Shown piece after piece: positions 11,926 to 21,504 of a DNA stretch of 64,000 bases. This stretch comes from Drosophila miranda. Taxonomy: Eukaryota; Arthropoda; Insecta; Diptera; Drosophilidae. The translations under genes and the position numbers were made by a program. The first letter of the stretch is position 1, and every line of letters begins with the position of its first letter. Location: NCBI RefSeq assembly GCF_003369915.1, contig NW_022881603.1:39044624-39108623 (forward strand), read 5' to 3'. A model generated the notes under the pieces. The model was given only the letters and a program-made list of their open reading frames with translations. It did no database searches and was not told the origin of the DNA.

Positions 11926-12412
11926 TGGGTAAGGAGGATTAATATCCCTAATCCTTCTTTTTCTTTTTCTAGATCGAAGGCAGGAGTCACAGCATAAAGC
12001 ATTCTCTGGCAAATGGCACAAAGGTGAGCCTCTTGGCCAACTCCGGACAGCCGTTCGACATTGCAATCGACATCATTGGACGGCTGCTCTTCTGGACCTG
12101 CTCCCTCTCCAACAGCATTAACGTGACCATCCGCACAATTGTGTTCCTAAAACGTTGCCTCTTTTAGCTTCCTGGGTGAATCCGTAGGCGTCAACGATAC
12201 CGGGGACTCGGAAAAGCCTCGCAACATTGCCGCCTTGGGGAGATTTATGTACTGGCTGGAGGACAAGACCTGAGTGGAACGGATCACTTTCAACGGAGAG
12301 CGTTGTTCCGTGGAGCTGCATCGTCTGCCACAGTTGCCCAAATTGTTTCCAAAACTGCATAGCCAAAGGGGTGTGACACGCAGCACGCGCGACTTGTTTA
12401 AACCTTGTTTTA
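11926..12412 (+). pseudogene. arr: arr (LRP5/6) fragment, unit 2
   Basis: Begins with the last bases of the upstream exon and the GTAAGG donor at the unit junction, then the intron and the propeller exon (KVSLLANSGQPFDIAID onward). It differs slightly from unit 1 (CSLSNS in place of CSYSNS) and keeps the longer end PKLFPKLHSQRGV, which unit 1 has lost by a small deletion near 6829. Same in-frame TGA after EDKT. Nonfunctional. Confidence 0.75.
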
Positions 12413-13103
12413 GTTAAAATACTATAAAAGCAAGGACTAAAAACTAACCAATTTTATAGAAAATTTATTCATCAATGGCCTAAAATGATGTGGGAAAAAC
12501 TAAGGGTTTTAGTTAACCAGAATTATTCAACGGAATCTCTAAACTGAGCAATATGAACGACTATCCTTTTCCGTTTTTTCGTTTTGACCTATTTCGCTAA
12601 AACCATTGTTTGACCTATTTTGCTAAAAACCTTTTCTACGCAAATTGCAATAAGAGCAAGTATTAAGAATAAGCTGGTCAAGTAGAAAATAGATTCATTA
12701 ATTGGATAAAACTATGTGGACATGTCTAAATGTTCTGTATAGCTAATAATATTCGACCGAACATCAAAATTGACCAATATGGTTTCCAATTCTTGCCGGA
12801 GAACGATTGTAGAACATTCTAGACCAAGAGGGTATTTTAATAAACCACCGAAAACGAGGAAAATGTATATTTTTAACGCAGTTCGGGAGAATGATATCGT
12901 GGGTTTCTTCTAAGTAAAGAGGATAGATCTACAAGGATAATTTACAAACAGTATTATATTCGGCTGTTTACCTCAAGTTTAAATAGAGGGGGCTTAAGTG
13001 GGCTAAGTACTCTTAGCAGAGCAAAACAAGCGTACAATTTGTATTTCACAGAAAACTCCGCGTAATTGCAATCAAATGCACAGTGTTATTTCATAAAAAT
13101 AAT

Positions 13104-14525
13104 ATGTATTCAGAGTTAATTTATCACAATGTTCCAACTCCGCCGGCAACGAACATACCGTTGTCGGTTGCAGCACCAGACGGCGGCTTCCTTTATGACG
13201 GCGTACGCAGCATAAACTACATATCAGCAGAGCCGGCAGATGCTGCAGAGAAGTCACAAGGTAAAATCATGTCCACGCGCTTCAACATCATTGCACTCGA
13301 TGTCAGTCCCATGTGGGGCAAGGGAAGACAGCCATTTGCCATAGTTGGCGACGATCTGAGTGTGCAAGTGTGGGACTGCATGCTGGGCGGGGCTGTCAGC
13401 GGCCACAAGGCGCATCAACATCAGCACGAGGGCCGCAATTTCAGAGGAAGCCGTCCCTTTGAAACTGCCGTTCTAATGAGCTACATGAGCAACGGCCATA
13501 TACTTTCGATAGATGCCAGTGATTTGGTCATCTATTGTGTGGCCTCCAACACCTTTTGCCGTCGTCCCACATTCATTCCGTCGCGCAATCACCACCCCGA
13601 AGTCCTGCGCTGCTCTCCCTAAAACGACAACGTATTTGCTTTGGGCACGACGTTGGGAGCTGTGTTAGTTTGCGACCTGCTCAAGATGAGCATCGTTTAT
13701 AAATTCAATGGCCATAAGAACTGTATCAATGGATAGGCATGGCGGCAGGTGTCTCTCCCCTTCGAAGAGGAAAAGTTGAATCTCGATACGTTGTCCTCGC
13801 GAGCTGAGCGGTGGCGCAGTCGCAAAGAAGATGAGGTAGCCGAAGCCTCTTCCAAACCAAAACCCAAACCCCCTCCGCTGGTCAAGTCCAAGCCAGCCGA
13901 ATCCGATGATCCGTTTGACATTTACAACTTTGATCATCTGGAATGCGAGTTCGGGGCGCCGGTAGACGCCCGACGCAAGTCATCCGACGATTGCGGTGAC
14001 GACTTTGTTGGCCTGGAAAAGCCAGCAGGGGCCGCTGCCCTCGATTTTGTGGAGGCCTGTGAGAGCATTAAAGCGGATATAATGGCCAATCGCTCGGAGG
14101 CGGTTGGCGGTGTGGAGGTGACTTTAGACGACTGCCAGCCCACAAAACCATCTGGTCCCCTCAGCGATGCCAGCAAAATAAGCAACAATGACAGCGCAAC
14201 AATCAACAATCAAAATGCCGCCCTGCCCAGCGATTCCACCGAAGGCAGTCTGGAGGTTATCCAATACAGCTCCTCCAGCGACGATGCCGTGATCGTCGAT
14301 GGCGATGCAGCCAAGCCGAAACGAGAGGTGCTGCATCACATCTATCACCGGGCCGAAGTGCACGCTCCCGAGACATCTCAAATTCAAATGAATCCCGAGC
14401 CTGATTTAAAAACCGCATTGGTTGAGGAGAGCAGTACCGAGTCGATCATTTCGAGTTCCATAAACTCGTCCATTCCTGGTCTCCGTTGATGCCGAAGAGG
14501 TGGTGATGATTTGGTATACGAACAC
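13104..14525 (+). pseudogene. rig: rig 5' part, unit 2, disabled and truncated
   Basis: Same ATG context as unit 1 (MYSELIYHN). Lesions: TAC to TAA at about 13620, TTG to TAG at about 13735, and a 14-nt deletion near 14476 that shifts the frame. Exon 1 then ends abruptly in NTNT, where it is joined to the antisense of Cfap206 exon 3. Exons 2-4 are absent. It keeps the 7 nt near 14204 that unit 1 deleted, so those two frame changes are independent. Confidence 0.85.
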
Positions 14526-15840
14526 ACATTCCATGTCACATTTTTCCAGTTCGGGGCCGACAAGTCATTGGTGACCACCATTTCGGTTTGACCCGCGAAA
14601 TCTCTTTGCTTCGGAGGCTCCACAATCAAGTCCTGCAGCTCATGGGATATGAGAGCTTCGTCCAGCTTAAAGAGCAACGCCAAGTTGGCACTATTAAAGA
14701 TCACTTTCCTGAAGGCCGGTATAAACTGCTCGAAGCAGAGCTCCGTGAACCTGGTGTACATGTGGTCCCTCAAACCAAATGTTATGTCCACATTCATGCA
14801 GAGCTTTCGCGTCACTTTTGCTGGCAACAAAAGCCCGTTGGTTATGGTCAAGGTCAGGGCACAAAAATCCTTGATATCCGCCTGGGCCAAGCTGCAAAAG
14901 TTCCCGTCCGTGTGGTAGTCGGTAATGACGGCTATGCGATCAAGAAATTTTGTTTTCTGCGGCACCTTGATGCGTTTGTGCAACGCCTGGAGCTCGGCAA
15001 TTGTAGCCTCTGCCGCATCCTTGATCTGAGCAGGAACCAGTATTTCCAGTTGCTCCCGCAACTTGTTTAGCTCGACAACGTGATTGAGGAAGTTATTCAG
15101 ATTGCTCCAAACCTGCGAGATGTACACAAAGTGCGGCTAATGGATGGACAGAGGAGTGTTAGAAGGACCGACGACGACCCCGACTCTATATGCTTGCCAC
15201 TTACGAATATCAGCTCCGTTTATCTTTGCCACCACACACTCGTAGTGCTTTCGCTCCACCTCAATGAGATAGACGGTGCTTTCATAGCTGCGATGCAATG
15301 CATCCAGGCAACGCTGCTGCATGGTGTAGATGATGGTGAACTAATTGAGTCGCTGCAAGTGCTCAAGAGGCACGCGATAGGTCATCGTTGTGTCCTTGGG
15401 ATCCAGGTAAATCATCTCATCGATGGCCGCTTGGCATAGCGACTGCATCTTGGCCGCTCCATCCAGAGCCAGCTGGAAGGCAGAGCTCGTGTTCTTCTGA
15501 GCCATTTCCAGGTCGCTAACGACTGAGATGGGAAAAGCAAAAACCGAGTTTACGTTTCTTCTTCAGCACATAGTTCTGCAGGTCGCTACGCCCGATCACG
15601 CTGTTCAGGGCTTGAGCGGTCAACTTGAGCAACACGTGGTTCTTGGGACAGCCCAGGTTGTAGCAGGCCACAATGAAGACCTGCATCTTGGCAAAGAGCT
15701 GATCCAGCTGCGCCTTGCTGCAGGTCTCCGGGTACTGCAGAATGTCGTCGATGAGCAGCTTCAGTTCGTTGAGGAACCTCTCCTCGTATTGCTCCTTTAC
15801 GTACTTCAGATCGATGCCGCGACCCTTCTTCATCACCCAC
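14526..15840 (-). pseudogene. Cfap206: Cfap206, unit 2, exons 2-3 and part of exon 1
   Basis: Exon 3 (about 15112-14526) is open up to the deletion junction, where the last ~35 residues (WDYHRE onward) are replaced by antisense rig sequence. Exon 2 (about 15530-15210) has CAG to TAG in the RLNQF segment (near 15343) and a small deletion before its donor. A further deletion near 15556 removes the end of exon 1 and its donor, and the LTR element cuts exon 1 at 15841. The 5' end of exon 1 survives at 29688-29931. Thoroughly disabled. Confidence 0.85.
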
Positions 15841-15841
15841 T

Positions 15842-16111
15842 TGTAATGTCTCCTCTTCCAGGCTTCCCCTGTCCAGGGGTCTTCTTACAAGAAATTTGTA
15901 GTTCGCAGGAACTCCGAAAGGGGTGTCGGCTCGTCTTACTGGGCGGACGTGAGGGTCGAGAAGAAAGGCGCGGAGCGAGGCACACCCGCGTGGGTCGTGA
16001 GAGAGGCGGGCGCAGGGCGAGGCACACCTGCGTGGGTCGGTAAGGAGGGGTCACAGGGCGAGTCACACCTGTGGGGGTCGAGAGAGGGGCGCAGGGCGTG
16101 TCACACCTTCA

Positions 16112-16148
<37 letters not shown>

Positions 16149-18029
16149 CGAGGATTGATCGGGGGTTAGTGGAGGTGAGTGTGGCTCGCTGGCGAGTAGT
16201 TGTTGGTAAGGGTGACCGGGGAGGGATTTGGATCCCCAAAAATGACTTACACAGGGTTGGTTTTTTGTTGTTTCGTCACGTTCCCGGAAGGATTCTTAAC
16301 TTGTATCTTAGTTGTCACGCGGGACAACGTCTATTCTCGGCCCGGGTCTCCGCGTAAGTGAAGTCTGCTCGGCGCTTGCGCGCTCGGGAAAACTTCGCTG
16401 CCGCCGATCTCTAACTTATCAGTATCTACGTGTCTTCGTCGGCTTCGGATTGGCTGCCGCTTCGCGGAGCGTCCCGAAGCCGCGAAGGGAAGGGGCGGGG
16501 GTTCTTATCGGCTAGTCTGTGCTTCGGGAGCTTAAGTTTAGTGGTGGGGTAATGTGTTGGCCCGGTGGGGAGTTGTCACCGGCTAACGGTTCGTGTCTCG
16601 GGAGCTTATGGCTAAACGCGGGGCAATGTGTTGGTGTGGGGGGCGTTCTTACCGGCCAATTGTCAGTGCTTCGGGAGCTTTTCGTTAGAGGTGGGGGTAA
16701 TGTGTTGGTACGAGAATGTGGGATTGGCTGTCGTGAAACGTTAGGCGAAACGATATGGGGAATGAGTTTCTTTATTGGTGGTACATTTATCGTATGCATT
16801 CTCTGTTCTTAAGGCTAAGTAACGATATATTTAAGGGAAACTGCGGATATAACGAGGGGGAACGTTGTGAGTTGCTGCGGACACCGCAACTCTACGGTTA
16901 TACCCGATACTAAGTCAGTATGGCTCTCCTCCGGCAGCCGCCGCTAATATTAAACGACACGACAAAGAGTGCGTGCGAGAGAGACAGAAAATCAGTCTGA
17001 GCGTGACGTCGGGCGCTGCCTACCCACTGCAAATTGATTTGTTCCTATTGGCTATAAAAATGATCTGATCTGATCCAGATTCAGCAATCTGATAGATATG
17101 GTCATTATCAATGATTCTGCGTTTTTAGTTTTCTCGAATGTGCAATATTGTGGATGCAACAGATTTTCGTTCTTTGTGTGGGCGGATGGGGGTGGGGCGA
17201 AATTTTGAGATACACGTTTTATAGTAAGATCTAACAGGAGTGCGGATACCAAATTTGGTTACTCTAGCCTTAATAGTCTCTGAGATTTTTGAATATCCCC
17301 AGATGCGGGGGCGGAAGGGGTTGTGGCGAAATTTTGAAACAAACTCGTCTCGGTCCGATATATTAAGAGTGTGGATACCAAATTTGGTTGCTCTAGCTTT
17401 TATAGTCTCTGAGATCTTGGCGCTAATGTTTTACTCTAAGCAAAGCCGCCTATGCTACGTGTGTGTTAGAGAGAGACAGGGCGAGAAAAAATGAAATTTT
17501 TTTCTTGATGCTGGCTATAATAATAATACGATCCAATTCAGATTCTGCAGTCTAAAAGATATGGTCATTCTCTACAATTCTACATTTTTGGTTTTCTCAT
17601 ATCTTTAAAATTGTGGATGCCACAGATTTTCGTCCTTTGTGGGGGCGGAAGTGGGCGGGGCGAAGTTTTGAAATATTTTTGTAGCAGTGACATATCACAG
17701 AAGTCTGGATCCAAAACATCGTTGCTCTAGCTCTTATAGTCTTTGAGCACTAGGCGCTGAAGGCGACGGACAGACGGACAGACGGACAGACGGACGGACG
17801 GACAGACAGACAGGGCTCAATCGACTCGGCTATTGATGCTGATCAAGAATATATATACTTTATGAGGTCGGAAACGATTCCTTCTGGACGTTACACACAT
17901 CCACTTTTACCACAAATCTAATATACCCCAATACTCATTTTGAGTATCGGGTATAAAAAGGGGAAAAATGAGGCGGTGACGATCCCGCGATGTAGCGCGC
18001 TGTGACGAACCTTCCTAAGGTTCGTTACA
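15842..18029 (-). repeat. 3' LTR (left), carrying an ISY-like insertion
   Basis: Matches 28520-29687 apart from the insertion at 16851-17954, absence of a ~60 nt segment present in the right LTR near 28940-29000, and absence of a short CTGAGGTAAG segment near the start. It includes four imperfect ~40 nt repeats built on GGCACACCTGCGTGGGTCG (15970-16110) and a run of about 32 G at 16115-16146. The divergence between the two LTRs means the insertion is not brand new. Confidence 0.88.
16851..17954 (-). repeat. ISY/mini-me-like repeat, copy D, inside the 3' LTR
   Basis: Full-length copy of about 1.1 kb with precise edges: the right LTR reads GAGATATAAAAAGG without interruption, while the left reads GGATAT, then the element, then AAAAAGG. 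There is no visible target duplication. GA-rich stretches at about 16974-16990 and 17463-17492; GGAC/AGAC microsatellite at 17765-17812. Confidence 0.88.
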
Positions 18030-19442
18030 CCCCCCCCTTTCTTCCGGGAGGAGGTCGACGCAGACAGGCGCGGCCCGGGATCGCTTGTGGACCCGGTAGC
18101 ACTGATCCCAGGACCAGCTTCGGAAACGGAGCCTCTCCGTTTCCAGCAGCCGCTGGTGTATCTCCTCGATAAGGCCCGCCGGTAGGGCTCGGCCTGGGAT
18201 GTTCACCTGCCAATCTGCCGGCGCGATTACCCACTGGGTGGGCTGGTTCAGCTCTTCGATCAGGGAGAAGTCTGCTGGACTTTGCCACTCCCCCCCCCTC
18301 CCTTCGTCTTGAAGAAATCGTAGTATTTCATCCAAGTCGCAGCCCACCAGCAACTCGTCTTGTCCTTCCCACTCCCCAGTTTGGGGGGTCGGCGCCGTCT
18401 CCTCCGCAACGGGTTGTTATACCCTCCGTAGGGTCATGGTGGGGTACCCGCTGTCCGGCCCCGTTTCCCACTGCTCCTCCGGTTCGGTCAGCTCCGCTTG
18501 TCGAACCGGAGCGGCCTTTCCCTCTTCTGTAGCCCCGGTGGGCCATTCAGTGGGAGGGCCTTGCGCTGCCTCCGCGTGGGGCGCTTCGGCGTGCGTTGGT
18601 GTGGTCGCCGCTGACTCTTTTGGAGGATTGGGGCATCGGGGAGGATCCGATGCGGGCGTTGGCGGTCGCGCTTCGGCGTGCTTGCCCTGGCTGGGGCGGC
18701 CGGTTCGGAGCGGTAGTCGATTGGTTCCGCGGCTTCTCGGAATGTCCTGAAGAACGCGTTGACATTCCGGCCGGGAGGGACAAAGACGTCTACGGACATC
18801 TGGTGGTTACGCGTGACGCGTAACCCCCATGGCGTGACCGTGTGGTGAAAGGTCTCTGTTTCGGCTATGAATTGCCGACCGTAGGGTTCCTCCTCTTCGC
18901 TCTCCCCGTCGCCGTAGTACGCGTTGTATGGTTTCGGTGTGTAACGCTCCAGCCCCCTCTCGGGGCGGTAAATGCCACGGCCGGTTCGGGGATCGCGGTG
19001 CTGGTGATAACCGGCATCTTCAAACTCCTGTTCGAACATCGGCGCGTATGATGGCGTCTCTGGTTCCGGGAAGCTGTGCTGGCTAGAACCGGCATCTTCG
19101 AACTCCTCTTCGAATGACGGTGACCCTGGCTCCGGGGAGCAGGTTCTCTCGACGGAACCCGGATGGTCGGCGGGAGAACAGCGGGGGGCTGTCTCGGGGA
19201 CCCTCGTGGTCGGCTGCCCCTGACTCGTCGGCGTCTAGCTCCATATCTGCGTACATGTCCCCATCGAAGGTGTGGGATTCTTCGGCTACTCCTGGCTTCG
19301 GGGCGGCTTCCTCGTCCGCCTTGGCAGCGGACTCCGGTTCCTCGGCGTCGGAGAAATCCGTGAGGTCTACGACTTCGGGTGACTCTGCTGATGCAGCGGC
19401 TCTCTGGTGCGCCTTAGCTGGGGTGTTCTCGGTGGCGTTCAT
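18015..19442 (-). CDS. Accessory acidic ORF of the LTR element (after env), frameshifted
   Basis: Located between env and the polypurine tract, where most gypsy-type elements have no gene. The protein is read in pieces: 19442-19083 (start MNATENTPAK), a second frame to about 18488, and a last part 18353-18015 ending in the LTR. Visible features: SPEVVDLTDFSDAEEPE, a hydrophobic core plus acidic tail typical of SUMO-interacting motifs; two copies of an E-E/Q-E-F-E-D-A-G motif; a compact, ordered-looking FHHTVTPWGLRVTRNH block; Pro/Arg-rich tracts; and a final block rich in tryptophan and leucine (FRSWSWDQCYR). No family is recognised. Codon use matches the GC-rich element. Frame changes suggest decay, or spliced exons that I cannot prove. 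Confidence 0.55.
18030..18043 (-). other. Polypurine tract of the LTR element
   Basis: On the minus strand AAGAAAGGGGGGGG directly abuts the LTR start TGTAACG, the expected plus-strand primer position. Confidence 0.8.
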
Positions 19443-19927
19443 GGCTGGTTCTTCGGTGCGTAGAGTTCGGGGAGGGGGAGAGTGTCTATTTTCTATTTAA
19501 TCTGCTTTAATCTTCTTAATTCTAGGGCCTCCCAGGGGGCGTGACGAAAACTTACATTGTTTTGGTTCTTGTATAGTAGGGTTTTATCAAAAACGCCTTG
19601 CTCGCTAGGCGTTCGGAATCTGACTTATTTCTAGTATTTCTAACGTCATGCATTTCCCTCCGCTGACAGCGCGACTCACGGGAGCCGGCGTCAGCGGGCT
19701 TGCAATTCTGTAATCTAAGCTATGGTAAATGGATCCGTGGGACGATTATGGACGTTTGGGGCATGGGTTTATGAATGTGTGTAATGAGTGTAATGCATGA
19801 ATCTGCCGAATTGACATTTATATATTTTTTTTTCGTTCTTTTTTTTATTTTATTTATTTTTTTTTTTTTGGTTGTTTCATTTTCGTCGTCTTTTCTCTTC
19901 GTAACTTCCGTTTTACGGGCAGCGCAG
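19443..19927 (-). other. Spacer between env and accessory ORF
   Basis: Noncoding, with T-rich runs at 19826-19870 on the plus strand (A-rich on the element strand). It could hold a splice acceptor for the accessory ORF, but I see no strong site that I would defend. Confidence 0.4.
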
Positions 19928-21504
19928 CTATGCGTCGCACGCGGGCTCCGATCGGATTTCGGGCGCCGATGGGCCGGGTGTAGGGCCAGCTCTTATCGCT
20001 GGGCTCGGCCGGCCTCTGGGCATGTATCGCCGCGGGAAGGCTCTGCCGGGGGCGACAGTACCGTGCGCCGTCTCTGTTGTTCTGGCCGGTTCGTCATTGG
20101 CCGGGGGGGTACGGGGGGCGGCCTCCACGTCTCGTGCTGTATGCTCGTTCCGAAGGCCTTGGGATTTGAGGCGGCGGTATAGCACCCAGATGATGGCGCA
20201 GAGAGGGATGGCGACGACGAGGGTGAACAAATAGGAGGCGGCGCTCCTTATCGTCACCGTCTCGTTCAGGTCGTCGCTGTAGTTTGAATTTTGTAGGCTT
20301 AACTCCCGTAGGAACGGCAAGCTTAGCTTTTCCTTGTGTGCCGTTACGTTTATTCGAGTCATCGCCGGTACCACCGCCTTTCTTTTGGAGTCGCCGAGGT
20401 GATTCACGTACCAGGTCCCGTTAAACGAGACCCGGTGGGAATACGTAACTAGGTACGATCCCGAGATTGCTTGGGTGGTCCCCGCCTCATCTACAACGGT
20501 GAACCTTGCGTCGTTGACGATGATGGTGCCGTGGTCCACCACGACGATCGGATCCAAGTGACCGGGCGAAGTCGCGCAGTGCGCGACGGACCCGGTCACC
20601 ATCTGCTGAGCGCAGGTGATCCCCTCGCGTTCTCTGCAAAACGTGGCGCCGATGGTGGCTTCGCAATCCCCGATGCTGAGGGTTTGGGGCCCGCATTCTG
20701 CCACGATGTCTCCCTCACGGAAATCCAGTATCTTGTTCTGATGTTGGACCGGGAAAATAAGCATTTTCCTACAGACCAGCTTCGGTTGGGGAAACTTGAT
20801 GAGAAAGTGGAGTAGGTCTGCGCTCTGGAAGACGCTAATGTTTGACACTTCTAGTAGATCCACTAGGCTGATGTTAGCGAGGTGTTGCTCGCCCAATTTC
20901 TTAATGTCAGCGCCGTCCAGAAGGGCGGGGCTGATCACGTTAATCTTGGCCAGAGTTAAGGCCAGGATGAGGTCTTCCAGATCCGTTATAATGATCCTGT
21001 TCCGGGCTATTATGGCTTCGGCCCGGTCGGCGTTGTGCTCCTTGGCGATGTGGTTCACGAGGCGGGTCAGCTCGTTGATCCGGGCTTGAATCCTGGAGTT
21101 GATTTCGTTTTGGCCACGGCTGGACTTCTCCAGCTGCTTTTGTTGGAATTTGACCTGCTCCCAGTCGTCGAAATCGGGCGTTCCGGCCACTACCTTCAAT
21201 GCTGTTCCGAGCAGGTTTATACTCCTTGTTCCCCGATGGTGGAGCCTTAGCGTGGCCACCAGGTTCTTGATGTGGTCCAGGTCGGCTGCTATCACTTGCG
21301 CCATCCGGTCTAGGCTAAATAGCTCCGCGGCTTGTTCTGTTTCGGCGACGTAATCTTCGTATGAAGTCACGTTCGTAGTGTGGTGCAGGTATCCGTGGTT
21401 GGCCCAAATGATGGCGTCCCCGTCCGCTATTGGGATATAGTCCGCGTTAGTGTAGTCATTCAACTTGACCAGCGCGCGCGTCGAGGTTAGCAGAGTGAGG
21501 AAAA
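19928..21504 (-). CDS. Envelope-like ORF of the LTR element
   Basis: About 511 residues from the first listed start plus an upstream in-frame hydrophobic stretch (LLIFLTLLTS) that resembles a signal peptide; this overlaps the end of integrase in another frame. An arginine site (HHRGTR) is followed by a GTALKVVAG segment, like the cleavage/fusion region of insect errantivirus-type envelopes. Next come Cys-containing ectodomain segments (QTLSIGDCEATIG, FCREREGITC) and one membrane anchor (SYLFTLVVAIPLCAIIWVLY), then a Pro/Ala-rich cytoplasmic tail of about 80 residues. The frame is uninterrupted, unlike pol. It would normally be made from a spliced RNA. Function in this copy is untested. Confidence 0.75.

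Noticed and set aside
15949-16158. Gly/Arg-rich open frame in the LTR
   Set aside because: It comes from the GC-rich minisatellite and the G run, not from a gene.
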